The notes: a model not told the origin generated them from the letters alone. A DNA stretch of 41,434 nt from Aeromicrobium sp. (GCA_014377785.1 JACMOZ010000206.1:1-41434), one strand, 5' to 3'. Numbered from the stretch's first letter, positions 29,375 to 36,999 are shown. Program-made: numbers and translations.

Positions 29375-30678
29375 CCGCGATCAAACCGAACAAGCGGGCG
29401 AAGGGGACCGGAACAGTCTTCCGCGTCCCCTCCGACCCCGCCCTACCCGTGCAGTACTGGAAAGCGTCACTCGAACTGCCCGAACGTGACGGGAAACGGC
29501 GGCGTAAGCAGATCCGCAGGAAGACGAAAGGTTTGGTCGAGGCCGAGCTGAACAAGCAGCGCCGCCTACTCGTGGACCAGGGCGACATCTCCACCTCAGG
29601 CGAGACATTCGGCAAGTGGGCCGAATACTGGTTCCGCGAGTTCGTCGTGAAGAACAACCGCCCGAAGACCGCCGCCAATTACCGGTCGTCGCTGAATAAC
29701 CACATCATCCCCGCGCTCGGAAAGAAGCGTCTGGATCAGATCACGCCCGCGCACATCCGGCAGATGCACACCGCGATCGTCGGCAAGGGGCTTGCGTCCA
29801 CCACGGCACTGTTCGCCCACAACGTCCTCACCGCGTCACTCACCGACGCCATGCGCGAGGGCCGCATCCAGAAGAACCCCGCAACGCTCACACGCGCCCC
29901 TAGGAAGTCCCCGGCCAAGCTGGCGATACTGACAGGCGACCATGGCGTGCAAGTGCTCAGGACGGTGCTCACGGCCCCGGACGATGCCACCCCTGCCGAT
30001 CGGCTCGGCTCGCGTTGGGCTGCCGCGCTACTCACCGGGGCGCGACAAGGGGAGCTGATCGGCCTCGAACTCGACCGGGTAACAGACGTCCTCGACCTGT
30101 CGTGGCAGTTGCAACGCCTGACATGGCTCCACGGATGCGACGACCCGTGCGGACGCAAACGGGGTACGGACTGCCCCGCACGCAAGCTCGACTCACCCGC
30201 CGACTGGGAGCACCGCCACGTTGAAGGTGGGCTCTGGCTATCGCGTCCCAAATCGGACGCCGGCTGGCGAATCATCCCCCTGGTTGAGCCCCTCCGCAGC
30301 ATCATTCTCGAGCGCGTGCGTGTCGCAGCTACGGAACCAAACACTCACGGTTTCGTGTGGACGGCCGACCCAAAACGAGACAAGCACGGCCGCGTGCAAC
30401 CGTTGGACGGATCGCCCATAGACCCGTCACGCGACAACGCCGAGTGGCACCGAGTTCTCGAACGCGCCGGGGTGCCAAGCGTCCGTCTGCACGACGCACG
30501 ACACACGACCGCCACGCTGCTCCAAAAGGCCCGCGTGCCCATGTCTGTGCGTATGCGGATTCTCGGGCACGGTTCGGCGGCAATGGTCGAGCACTACACC
30601 GATGTTGATGACGGCCAGATTGAATCCGGCATGACTGCGCTATCCGCGCTGCTACCGTTCACAGACCCCCAGTTGTAG
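29371..30678 (+). CDS. int: Tyrosine integrase
   Basis: The GTG at 29371 is chosen because it overlaps the small upstream frame; longer forms from 29266 are unlikely. The 435-aa protein has an N-terminal arm-binding part (RAKGTGTVFRV...YWKASLELPERDGKRRRKQ), a SAM-like core-binding domain (ETFGKWAEYWFREFV...LGKKRLDQITPAHIRQM) and a catalytic domain with Arg in TGARQGEL, HDARHTTATLL, the LGHGS helix and Tyr in VEHYTDVD. It catalyses integration at the tRNA-Thr site matching 28731-28783. Confidence 0.96.
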   Translation: MTAIKPNKRAKGTGTVFRVPSDPALPVQYWKASLELPERDGKRRRKQIRRKTKGLVEAELNKQRRLLVDQGDISTSGETFGKWAEYWFREFVVKNNRPKTAANYRSSLNNHIIPALGKKRLDQITPAHIRQMHTAIVGKGLASTTALFAHNVLTASLTDAMREGRIQKNPATLTRAPRKSPAKLAILTGDHGVQVLRTVLTAPDDATPADRLGSRWAAALLTGARQGELIGLELDRVTDVLDLSWQLQRLTWLHGCDDPCGRKRGTDCPARKLDSPADWEHRHVEGGLWLSRPKSDAGWRIIPLVEPLRSIILERVRVAATEPNTHGFVWTADPKRDKHGRVQPLDGSPIDPSRDNAEWHRVLERAGVPSVRLHDARHTTATLLQKARVPMSVRMRILGHGSAAMVEHYTDVDDGQIESGMTALSALLPFTDPQL

Positions 30679-30681
30679 GGG

Positions 30682-30719
30682 TGCGTCGCTCACTGCTCCC
30701 TCGCTGCGGAGCCAACGCA
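30682..30719 (+). terminator. Nested stem-loop after integrase
   Basis: TGCGT (30682-30686) pairs with ACGCA (30715-30719), and inside it GCTCC pairs with GGAGC (30695-30699 with 30708-30712). There is no T tract. It probably ends the integrase transcript. Confidence 0.4.
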
Positions 30720-30797
30720 TGTTCGAGTGTCAGCGCCACCTAATAGGCTGTGAGAATGGCTCAGGCGATCTGAGTCGGGGAATTAGCGGGGCACACC

Positions 30798-30998
30798 TTG
30801 ACCAAAGCCGGTTACACAATTGTCGAAGCAGCACACGCAGCGGGGGTTGAAAAAAGAGACATCGAAGTCGCACTTTCCTCCGGCGCGCTGATGGCCCGGC
30901 GTGTTCCCTGCATGGGACGCGACCGGGCCATCGTTCTGCATCCAGCACTGGTGGCGTGGCTGGAAACCATGCCGGCGTGGATTCCTACAGCGGAGTGA
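30798..30998 (+). CDS. Small HTH (excisionase-like) protein
   Basis: The frame opens with a TTG at 30798; no ATG is near and no strong ribosome site is visible. The 66-aa product (GYTIVEAAHAAGVEKRDIEVALSSGALMARRV...RAIVLHPALVAWLETMPAW) fits the small winged-helix DNA-binding domains of the excisionase type. Its 3' end overlaps the convergent repressor gene by 14 bases. Located just after the integrase, it could be the recombination directionality factor. Confidence 0.65.
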   Translation: MTKAGYTIVEAAHAAGVEKRDIEVALSSGALMARRVPCMGRDRAIVLHPALVAWLETMPAWIPTAE

Positions 30999-31275
30999 TC
31001 TTCCAGCTGGGTTCCGCATGGCGATCGCTCGTTTGAGCTTCTGCCTTGAGGAACTCAGCCCGTGCGTCTAGGCCGAGCGCCCAGAATATTTCGTCCATCT
31101 GCTCGATGTCGATGCGCTTTTGGTCGGTGAGTATCTTCTGAACTTGCGGGCGCGAGATACCAACGGCGGCAGCTAGCGCCGTCTTGGTGATCCCGTCTCG
31201 ACCCATGCGCTCTCGCATGATGGCGGTCATGGCTTTCGTGAGCGGTCCGGGCGCGCTCTTCGTTCCTCCTGGCAT
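30985..31275 (-). CDS. Immunity repressor (XRE/Cro-C1 HTH)
   Basis: A 96-aa leftward protein with a lambda-repressor-type HTH: KTALAAAVGISRPQVQKILTDQKR at about residues 31-54, then IDIEQMDEIFWALGLD. It is the only leftward gene of the immunity region and faces the Cro-like gene across a 97-base operator region. Its ATG follows a CACAAT -10 box by six bases, so translation is probably leaderless. It should hold the lytic promoter off in lysogens. Confidence 0.85.
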   Translation of the reverse strand: MPGGTKSAPGPLTKAMTAIMRERMGRDGITKTALAAAVGISRPQVQKILTDQKRIDIEQMDEIFWALGLDARAEFLKAEAQTSDRHAEPSWKITPL

Positions 31276-31281
31276 GTCTGC

Positions 31282-31287
31282 ATTGTG
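31282..31287 (-). promoter_or_regulatory. -10 box of the repressor promoter
   Basis: On the reverse strand CACAAT lies six bases before the repressor ATG. A TAGTTCC half-site (31296-31302) lies within the promoter just upstream, allowing autoregulation. The -35 is poor. Confidence 0.45.
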
Positions 31288-31295
31288 CCACGGAA

Positions 31296-31379
31296 GGAAC
31301 TAATGCACTATTTCTTTTCCGAATAGTTCCATATGGTTCCGCATAGCTCCATTTTGTGCGACACTGTTCTACATGGAAC
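31296..31379. promoter_or_regulatory. Repressor/Cro operator array
   Basis: TAGTTCC-type half-sites occur at 31324, 31334 and 31344 with an exact 10-base period (TAGTTCC, TGGTTCC, TAGCTCC). An inverted copy lies at 31296-31302, and a further GTTC(6)GAAC dyad at 31366-31379 overlaps the Cro-like start. The array fills the gap between divergent repressor and Cro-like genes. Confidence 0.7.
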
Positions 31380-31618
31380 AGAACCCGAGGCCGATAAGAA
31401 GAGCGCGAATCGCCACCGAGCTTCGCGCCGAACTCGCCAAGCAGCAAAAGACCAGGGCCAGCATGTCACTGGCCACCGACATCAAACCCCCCGTGCTCAG
31501 AAGCCGGCTCGCAGGGGTCCGACCCTTCTTCATTGAAGAGTTGGACTCCTGCTGCGCCTTCCTGGGCCTGACCATCTCCGAACTTCTCGCGCGTGCTGAC
31601 TCCGCCGAGGTGAAGTGA
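31373..31618 (+). CDS. Cro-like HTH protein
   Basis: An 81-aa rightward protein, the first of the lytic early transcript. It is helical and basic, with an HTH-like core (ELAKQQKTRASMSLATDIKPPVLRSRLAG) and a tail FIEELDSCCAFLGLTISELLARA like the fourth and fifth helices of XRE domains. No ribosome site is clear and the start lies inside a dyad. Its stop overlaps the next ATG (TGATG). Confidence 0.7.
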   Translation: MEQNPRPIRRARIATELRAELAKQQKTRASMSLATDIKPPVLRSRLAGVRPFFIEELDSCCAFLGLTISELLARADSAEVK

Positions 31619-31827
31619 TGGCACTCATCGAAGACCCCACCCAAACCCCGATCGCATACGACGGGAACGGTGCGGTTCGAGCAACAGGCATCTCCCGTTC
31701 GACCCTTGAAAAAGAGGTCCGGGATGGAAACCTGACCGTCCGATACGTCGGAACGAAACGCATGTACGGCCACGCCGAGCTCCTCGAGTGGTTCAACCAC
31801 CTACCCGTGGACCGTCCCGTTTCATAA
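31618..31827 (+). CDS. Small DNA-binding (excisionase/HTH_17-like) protein
   Basis: A 69-aa protein with a MerR/excisionase winged-helix pattern: AVRATGISRSTLEKEVRDGNLTVRYVGTKRMYGHAELLEWF. It is coupled to the Cro-like gene. In this position it could be the excisionase (Xis) made on induction; the HTH protein at 30798 is the alternative. Confidence 0.72.
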   Translation: MALIEDPTQTPIAYDGNGAVRATGISRSTLEKEVRDGNLTVRYVGTKRMYGHAELLEWFNHLPVDRPVS

Positions 31828-32270
31828 CCATCGGCCCCCGCCGCCTCCATAGGGCGACGCGGGCACTCTGCCGGCGCGCCTCGGGTGCCCGGTTTCACCC
31901 CGCAGGACCTGCGGCTCGCTTCGGTGGGGCAAACCACACCTTGCAGACGGACGGCGACCAAACGCCAATGCGCCGGAGTGAGACGAAATACGGGAACAGA
32001 AACGGGCCATGAGGTGGCTACGAACCTATCGCGGTGGATAGGCGGGAACTGTTACGCACCATCCCCTGCGTTGTGGGGGCAGCACGGCGGCAGTGAAAGA
32101 GCCGCGCAATGGGGAATGGCCCGTAACCCATTCAGCGGCGAGCCCATCAGGGGTTGACCGGGTACGCACCCCCGGCGTCGCACTCAGTGTGGGCGGGTTC
32201 AAACCCCACATAGACGGATTTGAGACCTGTTTACCCCCGCCCGCACCAACCCGTACACGAAGGAGAAGCA
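31828..32270 (+). ncRNA. Hairpin-rich non-coding stretch
   Basis: No frame here has a good ribosome site or a natural-looking product. Successive hairpins are visible: GGGCAC/GTGCCC (near 31861-31890), CCGCAG/CTGCGG flanked by CACC/GGTG (31899-31930), CTATC/GATAG (about 32026-32041), GCGGC/GCCGC (about 32091-32105), AATGGG/CCCATT (about 32109-32133), and TGTGGG/CCCACA with a TTCAAAC loop (about 32187-32212). It may be a structured RNA or a long leader for the gene at 32271. High GC makes some pairing expected by chance. Confidence 0.35.
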
Positions 32271-32486
32271 ATGAGTTCCGAAAACTTAATCCGCCTCGAA
32301 GACGCCAGGGCCGGTCGCGTCATCGAGACGTGGCGCTACGGGCTCGCCTCGTGGCTTCCCGTCTTCGCGGTGGTCGCGGCCCGATTGCTCCCCAGCGGCT
32401 TCTGGATGAACTCGCTGATCATCATCGTCGCGATGGTCGCATTCAACGCCCTGCTCGGCAGGTACAAGCGCCGCTCACTCCACTAA
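32271..32486 (+). CDS. Small membrane protein (71 aa)
   Basis: AAGGAGAA precedes the ATG at 32271. The product has a polar N terminus and one or two hydrophobic spans (ASWLPVFAVVAARLLPSGFW and NSLIIIVAMVAFNALLG), ending KRRSLH. It is the first gene after the structured stretch. Function unknown. Confidence 0.65.
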   Translation: MSSENLIRLEDARAGRVIETWRYGLASWLPVFAVVAARLLPSGFWMNSLIIIVAMVAFNALLGRYKRRSLH

Positions 32487-32502
32487 CTCACCGCACGAAA
32501 AA

Positions 32503-32525
32503 GGCCCCTGTTGCGAGCAGGGGCC
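32503..32525. terminator. 8-bp hairpin before antirepressor gene
   Basis: GGCCCCTG (32503-32510) pairs perfectly with CAGGGGCC (32518-32525). Five A residues precede it and no T run follows on the plus strand, so it would end leftward rather than rightward transcription best. It could also attenuate the antirepressor. Confidence 0.5.
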
Positions 32526-32546
32526 ACGACACGAAAGAGAGATTCG

Positions 32547-33305
32547 ATGACAACCGAAATCGTACCATTCGACTTCAACGGGGCCGAGGTGAGAACGCTC
32601 GTCATCGACGGTGAGCCCTGGTGGGTCGCCGCCGACGTGGCACGCGCCCTCGGAATCACGAACGGCCGCAACATGGTCGCCCGCCTCGACGGTGACGAGA
32701 AGGATGTCCGCGTGGTGGACACCCTTGGCGGGCCGCAGAGTCTGACCATCATCAGCGAGTCGGGCCTCTATTCGGCCATCGTCCGCTCCGACAGCATCGG
32801 CGCCACCCGGTTCCGCATGTGGGTCACCCGAGAAGTCCTCCCCGAGATCCGCAGAACGGGCAGCTACACCGCCCCGGAAACCCCCGAGCAGCTTCTCGCT
32901 CGTGCGCTGACCGTCGCACAGGGTGTCCTCGACCAGAAGACGGAGCAGATCGAAGCACTCACGCCTCGGGCTGAGGCGTGGGACGAACTCGCATCCGCGC
33001 AGGGTGACTACGACGTCGCCGAGGCCGCGAAGATCCTGGCACGCGCCGGGGTTGTGACGGGCCCACAGCGACTGTTCGATCAGCTCGCCGCCCTCCGCTG
33101 GACGTTCCGTTCTGCCGGCACCGGGAAGTGGGAGCCGTACGCGGCATCCGTTGACTCCGGGTATCTGGCCGCGAAACCCCAGTCGCACCATCACCCGCGC
33201 ACTGGCGCGATCGTCCTCGACCCCCCGCAGGTTCGCGTGACCCTCAAGGGCATCGAACGCCTCCGCATCCGACTCACCAACTACCCGAAAGCTGAAATCG
33301 CATGA
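32547..33305 (+). CDS. Phage antirepressor (BRO-N and KilAC domains)
   Basis: A 252-aa protein with an N-terminal BRO domain (WWVAADVARALGITNGRNMVARLDGDEK..., SESGLYSAIVRSD, FRMWVTREVLPEIRRTGSY) and a C-terminal KilAC-type domain (YDVAEAAKILARAGVVTGPQRLFDQL...GKWEPYAASVDSGYL). Such proteins bind DNA or the repressor to favour the lytic route. GAAAGAGAG precedes the ATG at 32547. Confidence 0.92.
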   Translation: MTTEIVPFDFNGAEVRTLVIDGEPWWVAADVARALGITNGRNMVARLDGDEKDVRVVDTLGGPQSLTIISESGLYSAIVRSDSIGATRFRMWVTREVLPEIRRTGSYTAPETPEQLLARALTVAQGVLDQKTEQIEALTPRAEAWDELASAQGDYDVAEAAKILARAGVVTGPQRLFDQLAALRWTFRSAGTGKWEPYAASVDSGYLAAKPQSHHHPRTGAIVLDPPQVRVTLKGIERLRIRLTNYPKAEIA

Positions 33306-33571
33306 CCTCCACAATCACGATCACTCTCCCGAAGTTCTGGCTGCTCATGGCCCCTTGTGGCTGCGCTGATGGCTCGATGGTGTCGGTTCGCATCGACGGC
33401 ACGATCTGCGCGGGATCCGCTGAGGACGCGTGGAAGAAGTTCACGCCCAACAAGCGTTCCCGCGACAAGGAAGCCCGTGCCGGTTGGGTCTGCCGCGGCA
33501 TCACCGACGAGGAACAGGGTCGGTTCAAGGAAATGATGACGACCACTTGCACCCATGAGGCCGCACTGTGA
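33302..33571 (+). CDS. Hypothetical protein (89 aa)
   Basis: ATGA overlap with the antirepressor. The 89-aa product has several Cys (PCGCADGS, TICAG, WVCRG, TTCTH) and a mixed strand-helix pattern. No family is recognised. It is coupled to the next gene by GTGA. Confidence 0.6.
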   Translation: MTSTITITLPKFWLLMAPCGCADGSMVSVRIDGTICAGSAEDAWKKFTPNKRSRDKEARAGWVCRGITDEEQGRFKEMMTTTCTHEAAL

Positions 33572-33816
33572 CCGCCCGCCTCGAAACTCACGGCGAGCAG
33601 AAGAACCGCCGCCCCCGCTGGATCACCGAGGACCCGCACCCGGAGTACTCCCGACTGGATCGCCTCGACGGCCTCCCCAGATGCCACGACACGCACGTAA
33701 TCGAAGTGGACGACCTGCCCGAGGACGGGTGGACGCCGATCCTCGTCAGCCTCGCACTGAGCGGCATCGCCGTGATCGTGCTGCTCGGCTGGGTGCTGTC
33801 GGTGGTGCTCCGGTGA
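33568..33816 (+). CDS. Small tail-anchored membrane protein (82 aa)
   Basis: GTG start in a 4-base overlap. A polar N-terminal 55 residues are followed by one membrane span (ILVSLALSGIAVIVLLGWVLSVVL) at the extreme C terminus, so the bulk probably faces the cytoplasm. Function unknown. Confidence 0.6.
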   Translation: MTARLETHGEQKNRRPRWITEDPHPEYSRLDRLDGLPRCHDTHVIEVDDLPEDGWTPILVSLALSGIAVIVLLGWVLSVVLR

Positions 33817-34130
33817 GCGCCGTCGAAGAGATCCAGGCTGCAATCGAGAAGCTGACGGCATCTAAGCCGAACCTCACCGCATGCCCCGAGTTCCAGCGGA
33901 AGGCCGTTCGCCACATCGCCCGCAACTGCGAGATCGAGTGCGAGTGCACGAATGATGAATGCGGCTGGGACCGGTACGAAACGTCACCTGCGCTCGACAT
34001 GCTCGTCCGCACCATCGACGCGCAGCTGGTGATCATGCGCGGCGGGATCGAATTCACCCGCCGTCACCCCGACCTTCACGACGAAGACATTCTTTCCCTC
34101 GCTCGCGCGATCAACGGGGTGACCGCATGA
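33813..34130 (+). CDS. Hypothetical protein with Cys cluster (105 aa)
   Basis: GTG start at 33813 in a 4-base overlap. The product is helical with a CEIECECTNDECGW cluster that could bind zinc. Regions before and after are helix-rich. No family is recognised. Confidence 0.6.
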   Translation: MSAVEEIQAAIEKLTASKPNLTACPEFQRKAVRHIARNCEIECECTNDECGWDRYETSPALDMLVRTIDAQLVIMRGGIEFTRRHPDLHDEDILSLARAINGVTA

Positions 34131-34336
34131 CTTCCGGCGTGAGCGTCATCAGATACACCGTCAACACGTACTGCACGCAACCCGTCGCACTCATGGGCTT
34201 CGACCTCGAATGCAACTGGGACGGCGACGTAGACGTGTACGTGGATTCCGACAATTCAGCCGTGTTCGTCTGCGGCAACGGACACCACAACGAAACCACC
34301 TGGGATGCGCTCGGGATGGATGAAGTTCCGTGCTAG
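34127..34336 (+). CDS. Hypothetical protein (69 aa)
   Basis: The ATGA overlap sets the start at 34127. A 69-aa beta-rich protein (VIRYTVNTYCTQPVALMGFDLECNWDGDVDVYVD...FVCGNGHHNETTW) with three Cys and two adjacent His residues, possibly metal-binding. It overlaps the next gene by 7 bases. Confidence 0.6.
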   Translation: MTSGVSVIRYTVNTYCTQPVALMGFDLECNWDGDVDVYVDSDNSAVFVCGNGHHNETTWDALGMDEVPC

Positions 34337-34620
34337 ACGACGAAGAAATCCGCAACCGCAGCATGTGGAACCTGAGCGGCTGGCGACAGGCTGATTGCGT
34401 CGAACGTGACGGAATCATAATGCCGGACGGTGTTCGAGATGAATCGTTCCGGTGCTTCTCGTCGCTTACCGACATGGACGGTGAGTACGGCGAACCGATC
34501 ATATACACCGAGTGGGGCCTACATGACCCCGACCGCGCGATCATCCGCGACTACAGGTGGCCCAAGTCTGAGCGCACCTGTGAGCACTGGGTTCCCAAAT
34601 CTGGGAGCGAGCCGCGATGA
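34330..34620 (+). CDS. Hypothetical protein (96 aa)
   Basis: GTG start at 34330. A 96-aa acidic protein with repeated Trp residues (MWNLSGWRQ, TEWGLHDPD, DYRWPK). No family is recognised. It ends in an ATGA overlap with a membrane protein gene. Confidence 0.6.
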   Translation: MLDDEEIRNRSMWNLSGWRQADCVERDGIIMPDGVRDESFRCFSSLTDMDGEYGEPIIYTEWGLHDPDRAIIRDYRWPKSERTCEHWVPKSGSEPR

Positions 34621-34769
34621 CTTGCTTCCGCCTCTGCCTACTCGGTATCGCCCTCGCAATCGTCGGCATCATCATCAGCCGCGAACTCATGACAGTCGGA
34701 ATCATCCTCGCCGTCATCACATATGCCGCGCTCGTAACGAGCCACATCGAATCAAGGAGTCACGAATGA
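34617..34769 (+). CDS. Small two-span membrane protein (50 aa)
   Basis: ATGA overlaps at both ends define this 50-aa gene. Two hydrophobic spans (LCLLGIALAIVGIIIS and MTVGIILAVITYAALV) joined by a short polar turn make up most of it. Function unknown. Confidence 0.6.
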   Translation: MTCFRLCLLGIALAIVGIIISRELMTVGIILAVITYAALVTSHIESRSHE

Positions 34770-34945
34770 GTGCTGAAGCTCCGACTCAGAAGCAACTCGA
34801 AAAGCTTGCGCGCATTCACCGAGTCAACGTCGGATTCGCAACCGCATTCGGCGTGACCGACAAAACAAATCTCATCCGGTTCTGCGACGAATGCCGAACC
34901 GCCTACCCCTGCCGAACCATGAGAGCACTTGGAGTAACCAAATGA
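34766..34945 (+). CDS. Small Cys-motif protein (59 aa)
   Basis: AAGGAG lies inside the end of the previous gene, before the ATG at 34766. The 59-aa product ends FCDECRTAYPCRTMRALGV, a three-Cys motif seen in many small actinophage proteins. The N-terminal half is helical. Confidence 0.65.
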   Translation: MSAEAPTQKQLEKLARIHRVNVGFATAFGVTDKTNLIRFCDECRTAYPCRTMRALGVTK

Positions 34946-35217
34946 CCGACTTCAAAAGCACCCCCGACGACCGCCGCGCAGTCCTCGGCTGGGACTTCAA
35001 CAGTGACACGACACCCGAAGCAATGGCCGCATGGGAAGCATACGAAGCGCTCCCCATCAACGCGACATGGGATGGAACCGGGGAGATGCAGGACGCGTTC
35101 ACATCCGGCTACGACGCAAGAGCCAAGAACGAGGCCGTAAGCGACAACCTCACCCGCATCGCCGACTCGCTCGAAGACCTCGTGAAGTTCCACCGCGGGA
35201 TCAAGGTGACCCGATGA
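34942..35217 (+). CDS. Hypothetical protein (91 aa)
   Basis: ATGA overlap at 34942. An acidic 91-aa protein with a central WEAYEALPINATWDGTGEMQDAFTSGYDA and a helical C terminus (NLTRIADSLEDLVKFHR). No family is recognised. Confidence 0.6.
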   Translation: MTDFKSTPDDRRAVLGWDFNSDTTPEAMAAWEAYEALPINATWDGTGEMQDAFTSGYDARAKNEAVSDNLTRIADSLEDLVKFHRGIKVTR

Positions 35218-35576
35218 ACGGGGTGCCGATCAAGCGGGAAGACATCAAGGCCGGGGACAAGGTGCGGCGCACAATCGTTTTTGAGTACACCGCAGCCGAG
35301 GACCTGCACGGTTCAACCCCAGACGGTTACACCTACGAGCTGATCGAGCGGCCCGTGGTGCTGCCAACTGAGCCGGGCGTATATCTGCCATTCATCTACG
35401 CGGGGACGACAATGACCCCGAACATCTGGCTCCTGAACGCCCGAGGCGAGTGGATCGAGCTTCCCAATGCCACCGGCGCTGAAACCAAAGCACTCGACTT
35501 CAAGCGTGTTGAGCAGTCGTTGGGCACACTCACCTACCTCGGCACCGGAACCATCGAACAGCAGGTGAATCGGTGA
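35214..35576 (+). CDS. Hypothetical protein (120 aa)
   Basis: ATGA overlap at 35214. A 120-aa beta-rich protein with an IKAGDKVRRTIVFEYTAAED opening and a PTEPGVYLPFIYAGTTMTPNIWLLNARGEW middle, a layout seen repeatedly in actinophage early proteins. Function unknown. Confidence 0.62.
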   Translation: MNGVPIKREDIKAGDKVRRTIVFEYTAAEDLHGSTPDGYTYELIERPVVLPTEPGVYLPFIYAGTTMTPNIWLLNARGEWIELPNATGAETKALDFKRVEQSLGTLTYLGTGTIEQQVNR

Positions 35577-36031
35577 CCGACCCGAGCAAGTACGCGACAC
35601 TCCCCGAACGCGTCCTCGAGCAGCCGGCACCCCGTGAAGTCGAGTTCTTCATCCCTGGCATCCCTGTACAGCAAGGGTCCAAGTCGGGCTTCTCGCGCAT
35701 CGGATCAACCAGCGTGCAGATGACCGACCAGAACGCCAAGAACCTGAAACCGTGGCGGCACACAGTCGCCACGCACGCAGACCGGGGCGTCACGTTCGAC
35801 TGCCCCGTATCCGTCGAGTTGACCTTCGTCATGCCGAAACCCAAACGGCCACGATGGACGACACCCGCCACGAAGCCCGACATCGACAAGCTCGAGCGGG
35901 CAATGCTGGACGGCCTCACTGATGGCGGACTCATCGCCGACGATGCGCGTGTTGTCCGACTGCTCGCCGTCCTCGAATACGCAGAAGTTGACAACCCCGT
36001 CGGCGTACACGTTGCGGTGATGGCGCTATGA
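35573..36031 (+). CDS. RusA-like Holliday junction resolvase
   Basis: GTG start at 35573 in a 4-base overlap. The 152-aa protein has the RusA pattern: FFIPGIPVQQGSKSGF at the N terminus, FVMPKPKRPR in the middle and KPDIDKLERAMLDGL...GGLIADDARVVRL, in which the conserved Asp residues bind metal. It resolves branched DNA during recombination and before packaging. Confidence 0.9.
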   Translation: MTDPSKYATLPERVLEQPAPREVEFFIPGIPVQQGSKSGFSRIGSTSVQMTDQNAKNLKPWRHTVATHADRGVTFDCPVSVELTFVMPKPKRPRWTTPATKPDIDKLERAMLDGLTDGGLIADDARVVRLLAVLEYAEVDNPVGVHVAVMAL

Positions 36032-36192
36032 CCACCGGCGATCACGCACGATTCACGGATTGCTGCTACGGCAACGAACCACACAACGGGATGACAGGGA
36101 CCGTCACCATCACAAACCGTGACGAGTTCGTGGTGCGTTTCGACGACGGGGCTTGCGTTTGGGCGATGGAGAAAGAGTTGGTGTTGGTATGA
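36028..36192 (+). CDS. Small hypothetical protein (54 aa)
   Basis: ATGA overlaps at both ends. The 54-aa product has a strand-rich, KOW/SH3-like run (GMTGTVTITNRDEFVVRFDDGACVWAMEKELVLV). It could be a small nucleic-acid or protein binder; this is not certain. Confidence 0.58.
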   Translation: MTTGDHARFTDCCYGNEPHNGMTGTVTITNRDEFVVRFDDGACVWAMEKELVLV

Positions 36193-36323
36193 GCCAAACG
36201 ATGCTCGAGCGGGAGTTTTACGAGCAGTTCCGCGAGCAAGGCATGGACGACTTCATGGCGGCTGAAATGGCGCGTGAATGGGCCATCGACTGCGGCGAAT
36301 ACGACGAAGAGGACGAAGCATGA
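36189..36323 (+). CDS. Small acidic protein (44 aa)
   Basis: ATGA overlaps at both ends. The 44-aa product is acidic and helical, ending GEYDEEDEA. It precedes the exonuclease gene directly and might be a partner or inhibitor, but there is no direct evidence. Confidence 0.55.
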   Translation: MSQTMLEREFYEQFREQGMDDFMAAEMAREWAIDCGEYDEEDEA

Positions 36324-36997
36324 GTGAGCCGGTTGTCTACGAGAGTTTAGAGCAGGGCAGTGACGAATGGCTGGCTGCACGATGCGGGTTACTCACCGCG
36401 TCGATGGCCGGAAAGCTGATCACGCCGAGCTTGAAGACGGCAGACAACGAAACCTCACGCGGGGTCATCGAAACCCTGGTCGCCGAACGACTCACCGGTC
36501 ACGTCGATTTCGTCTACCCTAACGCGGACATGCAGCGGGGAACTTTGGATGAGCCCTACGCGCGGGATCTGTACTCGGAGCAGTACGCACCGGTAGCCGA
36601 AATTGGGTTCGCCACACGCGACTTCAACGGTCGCATTCTCGGCGCATCCCCGGATGGCCTCGTGGGTGAATTCGGCGGCATCGAGATCAAGTCCCGCAAG
36701 CCGAAAGTGCACCTCCGAACCATCCTCACGAACACAGTGCCCGCCGAGAATCTTGCACAGATCCACTGCTGCATGACGGTCCTCGGCCGCGACTGGTGGG
36801 ACTACGTGTCCTACTCAGGCGGCTGGCCGCTACACGTCATCCGCGTGCACGCCGACAACCCATGGGAGGCAGCCATCCTCGACGCGCTCAAAGCCTTCGA
36901 GGAAAACGCGGCCCGGATGATCGACGCGTACAAGGCGGCAACGGACGGCAAGCCTGTTGCGCCACGGATTGACCACTACGAAGAAATGAGTTTCTGA
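36320..36997 (+). CDS. YqaJ-family recombination exonuclease
   Basis: A 225-aa lambda-Exo-type nuclease: QGSDEWLAARCGLLTASMAGKLI at the N terminus, MQRGTLDEPYARDLYS, and the active-site pair GASPDGLVG (Asp, near residue 112) and GIEIKSRK (Glu and Lys, near 122-126), with QIHCCMTVLGRDWWDYVSY following. It degrades one strand of linear DNA to start recombination or concatemer formation. The neighbours to 37862 may be its partners. Confidence 0.93.
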   Translation: MSEPVVYESLEQGSDEWLAARCGLLTASMAGKLITPSLKTADNETSRGVIETLVAERLTGHVDFVYPNADMQRGTLDEPYARDLYSEQYAPVAEIGFATRDFNGRILGASPDGLVGEFGGIEIKSRKPKVHLRTILTNTVPAENLAQIHCCMTVLGRDWWDYVSYSGGWPLHVIRVHADNPWEAAILDALKAFEENAARMIDAYKAATDGKPVAPRIDHYEEMSF

Positions 36998-36999
36998 CC

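Noticed and set aside
32187-32215. A TTCAAAC loop with a 6-bp stem resembling a tRNA T arm
   Set aside because: No acceptor, anticodon or D arm could be paired with it, so it is treated only as one hairpin of the structured stretch.
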